A DNA stretch of 38,705 nucleotides, from the NCBI GenBank assembly GCA_002345215.1, contig DDVH01000056.1:18156-56860 (forward strand), read 5' to 3'. Of the stretch, positions 1 to 7,986 are shown in pieces. Each line of letters opens with the position of its first letter. Position 1 is the stretch's first letter. The notes beneath the pieces are model-generated. The model searched no databases. It saw only the letters and a list, made by a program, of their open reading frames with translations, and was not told the origin of the DNA. The position numbers and the translations under genes were made by a program. The stretch comes from Anaerolineales bacterium UBA2317 (lineage in GTDB: Bacteria; Chloroflexota; Anaerolineae; Anaerolineales; Villigracilaceae).

Positions 1-39
1 GACAAGAAGATTGGAAAAAGAAGATTCTTAAATCAGCTA

Positions 40-106
40 CAGAGAACACAGAGAAAAATGAGTAAAGATAATAATCTCTTCTCAAAAAACTCTGTGACCT
101 CTGTGG
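40..106. repeat. Imperfect intergenic inverted repeat (ACAGAG / CTCTGT type)
   Basis: The arm CAGAGAACACAGAGAAAAA at 40-58 faces a roughly complementary arm at 84-106 that contains CTCTGTGACCTCTGTGG. It lies just past the stop of the minus-strand sugar-dehydrogenase gene. The rest of 1-115 shows nothing coding. A similar style of hairpin occurs at 22913-22982. Confidence 0.5.
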
Positions 107-115
107 CAAAAGATT

Positions 116-1342
116 TTATTTTCTAGTCAACGTATATACACTACCATTATCACTGGCTAAATAAATCTCCCCATTTTGTCCTTGACCAAATGACGTAATC
201 GTCACGCCCGTTTCAAACAAGCGTTGATTTTGAAATTGTCCATTGGATAAGAACAATCCCCACACATAGCCTGTACAGTAATCGCCATAAATATAGATGC
301 CATTCCATTCAGGCATCGAGCCACGATAAACATAACCACCTGTGACAGAACAACCTTCGTATGGGCTGGAATGACTATATTCCGCCGCAGGGAGCAATAA
401 ACCGGGTTGAGGTTCCCCATCATAGCCGATGCTTCCTTCCATGATGCTCCAACCGAAGTTTGCACCGCCTGCTGAACCAGCAGGTAAATAATCTATCTCT
501 TCTTTTTCACCCTGACCAACATCGCCAATCCATAAATCGCCATTGGCTAAGTCAAATGAAATGCGCCATGGATTTCTTAAACCATACGCCCACACTTCGG
601 TGCCAAATGGATTGCCTGCTGGAATAGAATACGGGTCGCCATTATTAACATCAATGCGTAAAATTTTTCCGAGTAACGAATCAATGTTTTGACCATTTTT
701 AAGCGGGTCACCTACCGCGCCACCATCACCCATACCTAAGTACAAATAACCATCAGGTCCAAAGGCAACTGCCCCACCATTATGATTTGGAAACGGTTGG
801 TCAATCACCAGCAAAACTTTTTCACTGTTTGGGTCTGCTATATTTCCACTTGCTGTAAAACGTGAAATACGCGTGTGACCTCCATTGCCAGTGTAATTAA
901 CATAGAAGAATCCATTTTGCTCATAATTTGGATGAAACGCCAAACCGAGCAAACCCATTTCATTGCTCCAATCTTCTACGCGGTCATCAATATTCAAAAA
1001 TGGTTCACTTAACAATTCACCATTTTGATAAATCCGAATCGTGCCGTATTTTTCGATGATGAATAATCTACCAGTGCCATCGAATGCAGATTGCACATCA
1101 ACGGGTCTATCTAAACCACTGATGATGGCAGACCATTGATAATCATTTGGGTTTGGAAAAGTATTTGCATTGGTTGCAGAGGTTTGTGTGGGCGGTGTGG
1201 TTGGTGATTCAGGTTGAGAATCTGTTGGGGGTGCTGATTCAGTTATCCCCGATGGAAGAGGCGTTATGGTCGGGGCAACTGAATCAGAAAATCCGCCACA
1301 TGCTAGCATGGGCAGTATTAATAAAATCAAAAGTTTTTTCAT
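116..1342 (-). CDS. PQQ-dependent sugar dehydrogenase-family lipoprotein
   Basis: Soluble glucose/aldose dehydrogenase family (GSDH, YliI-like six-bladed beta-propeller), which oxidises sugars outside the cytoplasm using PQQ. The start is placed at 1342, giving 408 aa: MKKLL, a hydrophobic stretch and the lipobox LPMLAC with the lipid cysteine at residue 15. An earlier in-frame ATG at 1375 would overlap the upstream gene and spoil the signal peptide. A P/T/S-rich linker (about 18-60) precedes the propeller. Family signatures are NHNGGAVAFGPDGYLYLGMG, GKILRIDVN, YGLRNPWRISFD and LWIGDVGQGEKEEID. It starts 4 bp after the DUF1232 stop, so the two are probably co-transcribed. Family membership is clear. 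The substrate, and whether PQQ is really bound, are unknown. Confidence 0.88.
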   Translation of the reverse strand: MKKLLILLILPMLACGGFSDSVAPTITPLPSGITESAPPTDSQPESPTTPPTQTSATNANTFPNPNDYQWSAIISGLDRPVDVQSAFDGTGRLFIIEKYGTIRIYQNGELLSEPFLNIDDRVEDWSNEMGLLGLAFHPNYEQNGFFYVNYTGNGGHTRISRFTASGNIADPNSEKVLLVIDQPFPNHNGGAVAFGPDGYLYLGMGDGGAVGDPLKNGQNIDSLLGKILRIDVNNGDPYSIPAGNPFGTEVWAYGLRNPWRISFDLANGDLWIGDVGQGEKEEIDYLPAGSAGGANFGWSIMEGSIGYDGEPQPGLLLPAAEYSHSSPYEGCSVTGGYVYRGSMPEWNGIYIYGDYCTGYVWGLFLSNGQFQNQRLFETGVTITSFGQGQNGEIYLASDNGSVYTLTRK

Positions 1343-1346
1343 TTTT

Positions 1347-1706
1347 TTATTCTTGTGTATCAGTTGCTTCCGCATCTATTACATCATCTTTCGATGAATC
1401 AGCATTCATGTTTCCAGCCAGTGCTTTCATGTGTTCTTGCACAACTTCTGGCGGACAAAGTTCGGTGAAGATGTATGAGCCAAGCCATAATAATGCGGCA
1501 TCATCTACCACGCCGATAATTGGGAGTGAGATTGCATCTAACGGAAAAAGTAAATAAGCAAACGCGCCCACTGGGACGAGTTTTGCAAAGAAACTTACAC
1601 GTCGGTCTCCCATCAAACGGAAGATGAGTTTAAGTTGGTTGAGAATATTACGCATTACGCCGCCTTGTTGCGGAACGATAATGTCGGATGCTTTTTTTTC
1701 TGCCAT
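1347..1706 (-). CDS. YkvA-like DUF1232 membrane protein
   Basis: A 119-aa protein of the YkvA/DUF1232 family, whose function is not established. The core is RVSFFAKLVPVGAFAYLLFP followed by LDAISLPIIGVVDDAALLWL, with the usual acidic 'PLDAI...D' pattern and two hydrophobic segments (about residues 40-75). The start at 1706 is fixed by an AAAGGAG site about 7 nt upstream on the minus strand. A longer frame reaching 1763 has no ribosome site and runs into an intergenic palindrome. The C-terminus is acidic (DADSSKDDVIDAEATDTQE). It is the first gene of a two-gene unit with the sugar-dehydrogenase-like lipoprotein. Confidence 0.85.
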   Translation of the reverse strand: MAEKKASDIIVPQQGGVMRNILNQLKLIFRLMGDRRVSFFAKLVPVGAFAYLLFPLDAISLPIIGVVDDAALLWLGSYIFTELCPPEVVQEHMKALAGNMNADSSKDDVIDAEATDTQE

Positions 1707-1752
1707 GTTGGTCTCCTTTTTGTTAATTATATACGTTTTATATATCAAAATG

Positions 1753-1805
1753 GTGCGTCGCACTTCACACTTTTAGATTCTCTTAACCTATGCAGTGCGA
1801 CGTAC
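1753..1805. repeat. Intergenic palindrome (GTGCGTCGCACT / AGTGCGACGTAC)
   Basis: Arms at 1753-1764 and 1794-1805 are inverted with 11 of 12 positions pairing. It lies between the divergent DUF1232 and NYN-nuclease genes. It has no U-run and looks like one of several dispersed palindromic repeat families in this window. Confidence 0.55.
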
Positions 1806-1819
1806 TCGACCTTAAGAGG

Positions 1820-1825
1820 TACAAT
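1820..1825 (+). promoter_or_regulatory. -10 box TACAAT, leaderless start candidate
   Basis: TACAAT ends exactly 6 nt before the ATG at 1832. Transcription starting about 7 nt after the box would begin at or next to the start codon. See the same arrangement at 2301, 6688, 25103 and 31084. Confidence 0.5.
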
Positions 1826-1831
1826 TTTAGA

Positions 1832-2296
1832 ATGCCTTATTTGATTGACGGACATAATTTGATTCCGAAGTTGGGATTAAAACTTTCAGACCCAGATGAT
1901 GAATTAGAACTGGCGCATACCTTACAAGAATTTGCTCGTATGCGACGACAACAAATAGAAGTGTATTTTGATGGCGCACCACCCGCCTCAGCCCGTACGG
2001 GGAAAGTTGGTACTATAACTCTACATTTTATTTCGCGTGGAAGTTCCGCCGACTCAGCCATCCGTGCTAGATTAATGAATATGGCAAAATCCGCCAAAAA
2101 CTGGACGGTGGTTTCTTCGGATAGAGAAGTGCAAAGCGCGGCAAAAGTAAACGGAGCAAAATTTATTTCATCTGAAGAGTTTGTGAAGTTGATGAGAGAT
2201 ACTTTAACAAGTTCCGTCAAAACCAACCCTGATGATAAGAAATTAACCACTCAAGAAGTGGAAGAATGGTTGCGATTATTTAATAAAGATAAGTAA
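1832..2296 (+). CDS. YacP-like NYN-domain RNA nuclease
   Basis: A 154-aa protein of the YacP/Rae1 type (NYN, PIN-like fold), a family that in Bacillus includes a ribosome-associated mRNA endonuclease. Visible signatures are YLIDGHNLIPK at the N-terminus (first acidic residue), IEVYFDGAPP, SADSAIRARL and NWTVVSSDREVQSAA (later acidic residues). All are normal for the family, so the metal site looks intact. The ATG at 1832 was chosen because PYLIDGHN is the true N-terminus of the fold. An upstream in-frame ATG at 1790 lies within a palindromic repeat. There is no convincing Shine-Dalgarno, and a -10 box ends 6 nt before this ATG. Confidence 0.85.
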   Translation: MPYLIDGHNLIPKLGLKLSDPDDELELAHTLQEFARMRRQQIEVYFDGAPPASARTGKVGTITLHFISRGSSADSAIRARLMNMAKSAKNWTVVSSDREVQSAAKVNGAKFISSEEFVKLMRDTLTSSVKTNPDDKKLTTQEVEEWLRLFNKDK

Positions 2297-2300
2297 AGGC

Positions 2301-2306
2301 TATAAT
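2301..2306 (+). promoter_or_regulatory. -10 box TATAAT, leaderless start candidate
   Basis: A perfect TATAAT sits in the 16-bp gap after the NYN nuclease stop and ends 6 nt before the next ATG (2313). The gap holds no ribosome-binding site. Confidence 0.55.
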
Positions 2307-2312
2307 TGTTTT

Positions 2313-3317
2313 ATGTCCACAGTGTATACATTCGTACCATCGCGCAACCATCAATTCCCAGACCATCCTGAAAGACCGGGCAGATTAGAAATTCTAGAAC
2401 CATTGCTTGATTCATTCGGTGCTGGAAAGATAGAACCTGTCCGCGCGAAAGAGGAGGAAATTGCAAAAGTTCATACAACAAATTTAATTAAGTCTATTGA
2501 AGAAGTGTGTAAACAAGCACCAAAAATTATAGACCACGCTCCTACTTATGTCACCAAAACTTCGTATGAAGATGCTTTACTCGCCGCAGGCGGAGTTATC
2601 ACTTGTACACGAGCTGTCTTAAATGGTGATGCAAAAAATGCGTTTGCAATTGTCCGCCCGCCGGGGCATCATGCCGAACCACACAGGTCAATGGGATTTT
2701 GTATTTTCAGCAATATCGCAGTCGCCACACAAGATGCACTTGCAAATGGAATGAGTCGCGTAATGGTGATTGATTATGACGCTCATCACGGCAATGGGAC
2801 TCAAGAAGCCTTTCGGAATGATGAACGCACAGGATTAATCTCAACCCATCAATGGGGAATTTATCCTGGCACTGGTGCAATTGATGATATACCTGATGCA
2901 AAAAAGAGAATCGTCAATATACCTTTGAGTGCTTATGCGGGTGATGAAACTTTTGAATTGCTGTGTGATTCTATTTTTAGACCGGTAGTTCAAGCATTTC
3001 AGCCTGAGATGCTATTAATCTCCGCTGGGTTTGATGCACATTGGAATGATCCATTAACTTCGTTAGGATTATCTACTCAAGGGTATTATGCGATGTCTAA
3101 GAAGTTAGTGGAGATAGCAGAAGATTTTTGTGGTGGGAAAATTGTGTTTGTTCTCGAAGGCGGCTATGATGAGCACAACGTCGCTAACGGGGTTGGAGCG
3201 GTTTTCAGTGCATTGAGCATGTCTCCCCTTAAGAATGAGGCGGATGATTTGTCACCGTATCAAGAACCGAATCCTGAATCATTAATTCAAAAAGTTCGTG
3301 TGTGGAATGAAATCTAA
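2313..3317 (+). CDS. Histone deacetylase-family (AcuC-like) deacetylase
   Basis: A 334-aa zinc amidohydrolase of the HDAC/AcuC/APAH superfamily, which removes acetyl groups from lysine, acetoin-pathway proteins or polyamines. All catalytic elements are present. RPPGHHAEP gives the His pair H119/H120. VIDYDAHHGNG gives zinc ligands D156 and H158. ISAGFDAHWNDP gives the third ligand D241. LEGGYDEHN gives the transition-state tyrosine Y285. Length is normal for the bacterial class II-like group. It follows the NYN nuclease by 16 bp but seems to have its own promoter with a leaderless start. The real substrate cannot be read from the sequence. Confidence 0.92.
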   Translation: MSTVYTFVPSRNHQFPDHPERPGRLEILEPLLDSFGAGKIEPVRAKEEEIAKVHTTNLIKSIEEVCKQAPKIIDHAPTYVTKTSYEDALLAAGGVITCTRAVLNGDAKNAFAIVRPPGHHAEPHRSMGFCIFSNIAVATQDALANGMSRVMVIDYDAHHGNGTQEAFRNDERTGLISTHQWGIYPGTGAIDDIPDAKKRIVNIPLSAYAGDETFELLCDSIFRPVVQAFQPEMLLISAGFDAHWNDPLTSLGLSTQGYYAMSKKLVEIAEDFCGGKIVFVLEGGYDEHNVANGVGAVFSALSMSPLKNEADDLSPYQEPNPESLIQKVRVWNEI

Positions 3318-3329
3318 AAAGGAGAAGAA

Positions 3330-5372
3330 ATGAAAAAGTTATTGACGTTTGTTTTGTTGTTAGCAATTTTAAGTATGGCTTGTAATACAGTTTTGCCCAG
3401 TGTAAATTCTGAGGAACCAGTTGCTGAGACAACATCTGAACCTGAAACCTCAACAGAATCAGGTATTGGAGAATTTAATGTAATTGAAGATATCACACCA
3501 AAACTAGCAGAGTTAGGCGGTGTGCCGTGTGAAGAAAATGAAGAATTAACTTGTGTTACGTTACAAGTTCCATTAAATCAATTTGATTCTGCCAACACTG
3601 AAACCATTGATGTTGTCTTTGGGGTATTGCCTGCCAGTGGCGAACGCTATGGCATGTTTGTGCAAGCCTTCCCTGGTGGACCTGGTGGCGAAGGTATTAG
3701 TTCAGCCTATTGGGATTATTTTGATGCCAGTATTTTAGAACATTATGATATTGTCTATTACGATCAACGTGGGATTGGTTTATCTTCTGAATTAGCCTGC
3801 CCAGTTGCTTATGCCGAAGATTTTTTGAGTTATCTTACTTCGTATGACGAAGCTGGGCTTGAAGGCGCAGATACCCCTCAAGAACAAGCAGAATTAGTGG
3901 AAGGCACCAAAACGTATGTTGAAAGTTGTGTTGAAGAGATGGGTATTGACCCTGCCAAACTTGCTTTCTACGGTACTGATTCAGTGGCTGAGGACATTGA
4001 AGATTTTCGCGCCATCATTGGTGATGAAAAGTTTTGGATTTATGGTGTCAGTTATGGAACTGCCGTATCTCAAACCTACGCCTATGCTTACCCTGATAGA
4101 TTAGCCGGTGTGATTTTAGATGGCACAATTGATATGACAGTTTCTGGTGAACAAGGCTCATTGAATCAAGAAAAAGCGTTTGATAAAGTTTTATTAGCCG
4201 TACTCAATGCTTGTAATGATGATGAACTTTGTTCCGCTGATATGAATGGTGAAGACGCAGTTGCAGTATATGATGAACTCGCGGCACAAGTTTCTGAAAA
4301 CCCAATTGATTATGAATTTCCATTACCAAATGATAAAACTGTCAAAGGTACATTTACATTTAATGCACTGGAATACACAACCGCATATCAAATGTATTCA
4401 TTAACGGGGCGCATGTTATTCCTCAAAGCACTTGCCGCCGCCAATAATGGTGATTTAACTCCGATGTTGCGTTTGATGTACGATAATGCCACAGTTGACC
4501 CGGCGACATTTGAATACCTCGGCGACACAACTTTTTCAGATACGATGTTCTTAAGCGTTTTATGTACTGATGATACATTTTTCAGTGGCACACCAGAAGA
4601 ACGCATTGAACAAAGTATTGAAGCAGGTCAAGCATCTAACGGCACAGTTCCTCGTCTTGATGGCAGTGTGTATACCGGAGTATCTTGTGCATATTGGCCC
4701 TCATCACCAAAAGAAGTTGTGCAACGCGAGCCATTGGTTTTAGAAGGCGTGCCTGTTTTTGTGTTGAATGCCAAACTTGACCCTGCCACTCCGTTTGAAG
4801 ATGGCGAAGCCGTCTTCAAAAATTTAGATAACGGTTTTCATATCTACGGCGAAGGTGGTATTCATTCTATCTTTGGTTGGGGTGATGCATGTCCCGACGA
4901 TTATGTCACTGATTTCTTAGTAAATGGAACATTACCTGCTCAAAGAGAAATTGTCTGTGATGAATGGGCTGATACGACTGCATCTTACGTTGCAAACCCG
5001 CCTCAGACTTTAAGTGAAGCTGGTGATTTACTAGACGCATTCATCGCCATTGATGATAATCTCTTCTACTTGCCAGAATTTTATTATAGTGATGCCAGTG
5101 AAGAAACATCCGTCGGTTGTAACCGAGGCGGAACATTCACATTTGGACCAGGTACTAACGAAAATATTATTGCCTATACCTTCGATAAATGTTCTCTTAT
5201 GCAAGGGTTAGCCATGACAGGTACAGGTTCATTTAATTTGGATACAGGGTTAATGACTTTCGATGTAGATGTAACAGGTGATAAAACTGGTAGTGTCATC
5301 TACACTTTCAACTACGCCACAGGTGATGTATCACTCACTGGCGAATACGGTGGCGAGACAATAGACTATTAA
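3330..5372 (+). CDS. Secreted alpha/beta-hydrolase lipoprotein (S33 / TAP-like peptidase)
   Basis: A 680-aa lipoprotein (lipobox LSMAC, Cys18) with an alpha/beta-hydrolase of the tripeptidyl/prolyl aminopeptidase group and a TAP-like C-terminal part. AFPGGPGGEG (about 113-122) forms the oxyanion region, followed by YYDQRGIGLS. GVSYG carries the nucleophile Ser241. LDPATP supplies Asp484 and GGIHSIFG supplies His512. An AAGGAG site lies 6 nt before the ATG, 12 bp after the deacetylase. About 130 residues follow the hydrolase, ending in a Gly/Thr-rich beta-type region with repeated FNxxTGxxxxT strings. That is longer than the usual ~500-aa relatives. It probably trims peptides outside the membrane. 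Esterase activity is an alternative. Confidence 0.87.
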   Translation: MKKLLTFVLLLAILSMACNTVLPSVNSEEPVAETTSEPETSTESGIGEFNVIEDITPKLAELGGVPCEENEELTCVTLQVPLNQFDSANTETIDVVFGVLPASGERYGMFVQAFPGGPGGEGISSAYWDYFDASILEHYDIVYYDQRGIGLSSELACPVAYAEDFLSYLTSYDEAGLEGADTPQEQAELVEGTKTYVESCVEEMGIDPAKLAFYGTDSVAEDIEDFRAIIGDEKFWIYGVSYGTAVSQTYAYAYPDRLAGVILDGTIDMTVSGEQGSLNQEKAFDKVLLAVLNACNDDELCSADMNGEDAVAVYDELAAQVSENPIDYEFPLPNDKTVKGTFTFNALEYTTAYQMYSLTGRMLFLKALAAANNGDLTPMLRLMYDNATVDPATFEYLGDTTFSDTMFLSVLCTDDTFFSGTPEERIEQSIEAGQASNGTVPRLDGSVYTGVSCAYWPSSPKEVVQREPLVLEGVPVFVLNAKLDPATPFEDGEAVFKNLDNGFHIYGEGGIHSIFGWGDACPDDYVTDFLVNGTLPAQREIVCDEWADTTASYVANPPQTLSEAGDLLDAFIAIDDNLFYLPEFYYSDASEETSVGCNRGGTFTFGPGTNENIIAYTFDKCSLMQGLAMTGTGSFNLDTGLMTFDVDVTGDKTGSVIYTFNYATGDVSLTGEYGGETIDY

Positions 5373-5410
5373 TAATGCTGGTCATGTTTTCAACGTGACA
5401 AGATAAAAGA

Positions 5411-5437
5411 AAGCCCCTGAGCAACTCAGGGGCTTTT
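5411..5437 (+). terminator. Rho-independent terminator after the hydrolase gene
   Basis: A perfect 10-bp stem AAGCCCCTGA / TCAGGGGCTT with a GCAAC loop is followed by TTT. It lies 38 bp past the stop codon. Confidence 0.85.
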
Positions 5438-5496
5438 GATTCGTAGTAAGGATGTACTCTTCATTTCATTATCATTTTGTTGTACACTTTACCATC

Positions 5497-5563
5497 ATGT
5501 CATTCTGAACCGATGGTCGAGTAGTTGCGAAGCAACGTATCGAGACCAGACGAAGAATGACAT
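5497..5563. repeat. Dispersed palindromic repeat, ATGTCATTCTGA...AATGACAT type
   Basis: It begins ATGTCATTCTGAAC and ends AAGAATGACAT. Inside it has TTGCGAAGCAA as a small palindrome. It is a shorter relative of the elements at 11148, 12461, 13810, 13906, 14347 and 14442. Its right end lies 16 bp before the next ATG. Confidence 0.75.
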
Positions 5564-5578
5564 AATCAAGGAGTAGCA

Positions 5579-6634
5579 ATGCAAAGAAGAAGTAAAGGTG
5601 TTGTGCAATTGGTTTGGGTTTGCCCAAATTGTGAAGGACAAAACCCCGGACCTGAAAAAACTTGCCAGAGCTGTGGTGCCCCACAACCTGAGAATGTTCA
5701 ATTTCAACGCGCATCCGAAGAAAAAATAATCACCGATGAAAAAGTAGTGCAATCAGCAAAAGCAGGCGCTGATATTCATTGCGGATTTTGTGGCACACGC
5801 AACCCAGCCACTGCTATCACCTGCTCACAATGTGGTGGAGATTTGAAAGAAGGTAAAGCAAGGCAAGCAGGTCAAAGATTGCAAGCCGCGCCGCCTCCGC
5901 CAAAATCAATCAAATGTGCAAATTGTGATTTTGAAAATAAAGGCACTGCTACAACTTGTGAACAATGCGGTGCACCATTACCTAAACAAAATGTCACACC
6001 TCAAGCAAATGTCTCCGCTGGAAAATCAAGTTCACCCTTAAGTGCGAAGCGTTCAAATCTCAATTGGTTATGGCTGGGCGGATTTGGTATCTTTGCAGTT
6101 TTATGTTGCGTTGCGATTCTTTTCTTGTTTGTATTTCCGTCTAAAACAGTTGAAGGCACAGTCACAAATGTGTATTGGAAAACTTCTGTGCCTGTGCAAG
6201 AAGTTCGTGCTGTGAATTATTCAAATGAACGTGGCAATCCGCCATCTGATGCTTATAATGTTTCATGCTATCAAGATAGCCGACAAGTTTGCGAAGAACG
6301 CATCGAAGATACTGGTACGGGTTATGGTGAAGTGGTGGAAGAATGCCATACTGAAACAGAACAATATTGTAGTTATACAGTGGATGAATGGACGACGATT
6401 CAAACCTATGAATTAGATGGCAATGATTTGTATCCCGTGTATGCCGACCCACGCCTCGCTTCTGACCAGCGAACTGGTTCTGCTTCGGAAGATTTCACTG
6501 TATATTTCAGCACATCTGAAGGACAACTTACTTATTCGCCAAATTCATTAAATGAATTTCAGCAATTTCAATTCGGCAGTACATGGACAATTAGTTTGAA
6601 TGCAGTTGGTGGTATCGTGGATGTGGAAAGATAA
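5579..6634 (+). CDS. Zinc-ribbon, single-pass membrane protein of unknown function
   Basis: A 351-aa protein with three zinc ribbons/knuckles near the N-terminus: C15/C18/C29/C32, C68/C71/C82/C85 and C113/C116/C127/C130. The first is RanBP2-like (WVCPNC...NP...CQSCG). One membrane helix follows (about 161-187, from LNWLWLGGFGIF). The C-terminal domain of about 160 residues has four Cys in a YNVSCYQ...QVCEERI...EECHTE...QYCSYTV pattern and ends in a beta-like region. Strong site AGGAG 6 nt before the ATG. It probably has a cytoplasmic ribbon part and an external domain. I recognise no function. It is flanked by terminators, so it is likely monocistronic. Confidence 0.75.
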   Translation: MQRRSKGVVQLVWVCPNCEGQNPGPEKTCQSCGAPQPENVQFQRASEEKIITDEKVVQSAKAGADIHCGFCGTRNPATAITCSQCGGDLKEGKARQAGQRLQAAPPPPKSIKCANCDFENKGTATTCEQCGAPLPKQNVTPQANVSAGKSSSPLSAKRSNLNWLWLGGFGIFAVLCCVAILFLFVFPSKTVEGTVTNVYWKTSVPVQEVRAVNYSNERGNPPSDAYNVSCYQDSRQVCEERIEDTGTGYGEVVEECHTETEQYCSYTVDEWTTIQTYELDGNDLYPVYADPRLASDQRTGSASEDFTVYFSTSEGQLTYSPNSLNEFQQFQFGSTWTISLNAVGGIVDVER

Positions 6635-6656
6635 TTAATTAAAATCTCGTATATAA

Positions 6657-6684
6657 AACTCCTTACCTCAATCAGGAGTTTTTT
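6657..6684 (+). terminator. Rho-independent terminator after the zinc-ribbon gene
   Basis: Stem AACTCCT (6657-6663) and AGGAGTT (6674-6680), followed immediately by TTTT. Confidence 0.75.
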
Positions 6685-6687
6685 CTT

Positions 6688-6693
6688 TATAAT
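6688..6693 (+). promoter_or_regulatory. -10 box TATAAT, leaderless start candidate
   Basis: A perfect TATAAT begins 4 nt after the terminator U-run and ends 6 nt before the ATG at 6700. No ribosome site is possible in that space. Confidence 0.6.
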
Positions 6694-6699
6694 CAATTT

Positions 6700-7926
6700 A
6701 TGAATAAATCAGTTGCAATCATTGGTGGTGGACCCGCAGGCTTGATGGCAGCTGAGGTATTAAGCAAACATAATATAAAAATTGATGTGTATGATGCTAT
6801 GCCTTCATTAGGTAGAAAATTATTAATGGCAGGTAAAAGCGGATTAAACATCACACACTCTGAAAATTTGGAGGGTTTTGTTTCAAGGTATGGAAATAAA
6901 AAAACAGAAATTGAAAAATGGCTAAAACAATTTTCACCTGATGATTTACGAAATTGGGTTCATGAATTTGGGATTGAAACGTTTATCGGCACATCTGGCA
7001 GAGTGTTTCCAAAGGGGATGAAAGCAAGTCCGTTGTTGAGGGCGTGGATAAATAAGTTAAGTGAAGCGGGGGTTGAGTTTCATTTGAGGCATAAATTAAT
7101 TGGTCTGAATGGTCGAACAGGTCTTACAAGTCTAACTTGTCGGTTTGAAACGCCCGATGGTTTGAAAATTGTTGAGGCTGATGCTGTCATTTTGGCATTG
7201 GGTGGTGGCAGTTGGAAGAGATTAGGTTCAACGGGAGAATGGGTTGAGATGTTGAAACAACTTGACGTTAAAGTCGAGGCGTTGAAACCAGCCAATTGCG
7301 GATTCGATGCGGAATGGTCAAATCATTTTCTTGAAAAATATCATGGGTATCCAATCAAATCTGTGACTTTATCTTTTGAATCATTTCATCAACAAGGTGA
7401 ATTTATTATCACGAAAGAAGGCGTGGAGAGCGGTTTGATTTATTCGGCTTCGGCGATGATGCGCGATGAAATTGAAAAGAATGGCAAGGCGATTATTTTT
7501 TTAGACCTTGCGCCTGATACAACAAAAGAAAAGTTGATTGAAAAATTATCAAAGCCGCGTGGTTCGCGTTCGTTAGCAAGTTACGTGGAGAAGACAATTG
7601 GAATCAAAGGCGTGAAGATGGGTTTGTTGTATGAAGTTTTATCAAAAGAAGATTTTTTGAATGCAGAAAAACTAGCTTCTTTTATAAAGCGATTACCCAT
7701 TTCATTAATTGCGACACGTCCGTTAGATGAAGCGATTAGTACGGCAGGTGGTGTGAGTTTTGATTCAGTCAATGAAGATTTGATGTTAAAAAATGTCCCT
7801 GGCGTTTTTTGTGCAGGTGAAATGTTAGATTGGGAAGCACCGACTGGCGGTTATTTATTATCCGCTTGTTTTGCAAGTGGCGTTGTGGCGGGGAATGGGG
7901 TGTTGAATTTTCTTAAGCAAAAGTAG
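6700..7926 (+). CDS. HI0933-like / TIGR03862-type flavoprotein
   Basis: A 408-aa FAD-dependent oxidoreductase of the HI0933 family, subgroup TIGR03862 (PP_4765-like). The dinucleotide fold is VAIIGGGPAGLMAAEVL (GGGPAG at 9-14). The family string LGRKLLMAGKSGLNITHSE follows at about 37-55. GGGSWKRLGSTGEW lies mid-protein. The C-terminal FAD-binding part reads AISTAGGVSFDS...LKNVPGVFCAGEMLDWEAPTGGY. The start is well defined by the dinucleotide fold. There is no Shine-Dalgarno and a TATAAT box lies 6 nt upstream. The biochemical role of this family is not settled. Some HI0933 relatives are linked to tRNA or reductase chemistry. Confidence 0.9.
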   Translation: MNKSVAIIGGGPAGLMAAEVLSKHNIKIDVYDAMPSLGRKLLMAGKSGLNITHSENLEGFVSRYGNKKTEIEKWLKQFSPDDLRNWVHEFGIETFIGTSGRVFPKGMKASPLLRAWINKLSEAGVEFHLRHKLIGLNGRTGLTSLTCRFETPDGLKIVEADAVILALGGGSWKRLGSTGEWVEMLKQLDVKVEALKPANCGFDAEWSNHFLEKYHGYPIKSVTLSFESFHQQGEFIITKEGVESGLIYSASAMMRDEIEKNGKAIIFLDLAPDTTKEKLIEKLSKPRGSRSLASYVEKTIGIKGVKMGLLYEVLSKEDFLNAEKLASFIKRLPISLIATRPLDEAISTAGGVSFDSVNEDLMLKNVPGVFCAGEMLDWEAPTGGYLLSACFASGVVAGNGVLNFLKQK

Positions 7927-7982
7927 GGACACAGCGAGACGTATTACCGTCAAAACCTTTTCAGAACTCGCTGTGCCCCTAC
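7923..7982. repeat. Palindromic repeat GTAGGGACACAGCGAG / CTCGCTGTGCCCCTAC
   Basis: Arms at 7923-7938 and 7967-7982 pair at 15 of 16 positions. The left arm includes the TAG stop codon (7924-7926) of the flavoprotein, and the right arm ends 4 bp before the stop of the convergent ammonia-lyase gene. It may serve both genes as a terminator hairpin, though it lacks a strong U-run. Confidence 0.7.
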
Positions 7983-7986
7983 AAAT

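Noticed and set aside
1837..2250. Minus-strand open frame across the NYN nuclease gene
   Set aside because: It overlaps a well-supported gene and has no recognisable domain or ribosome site.
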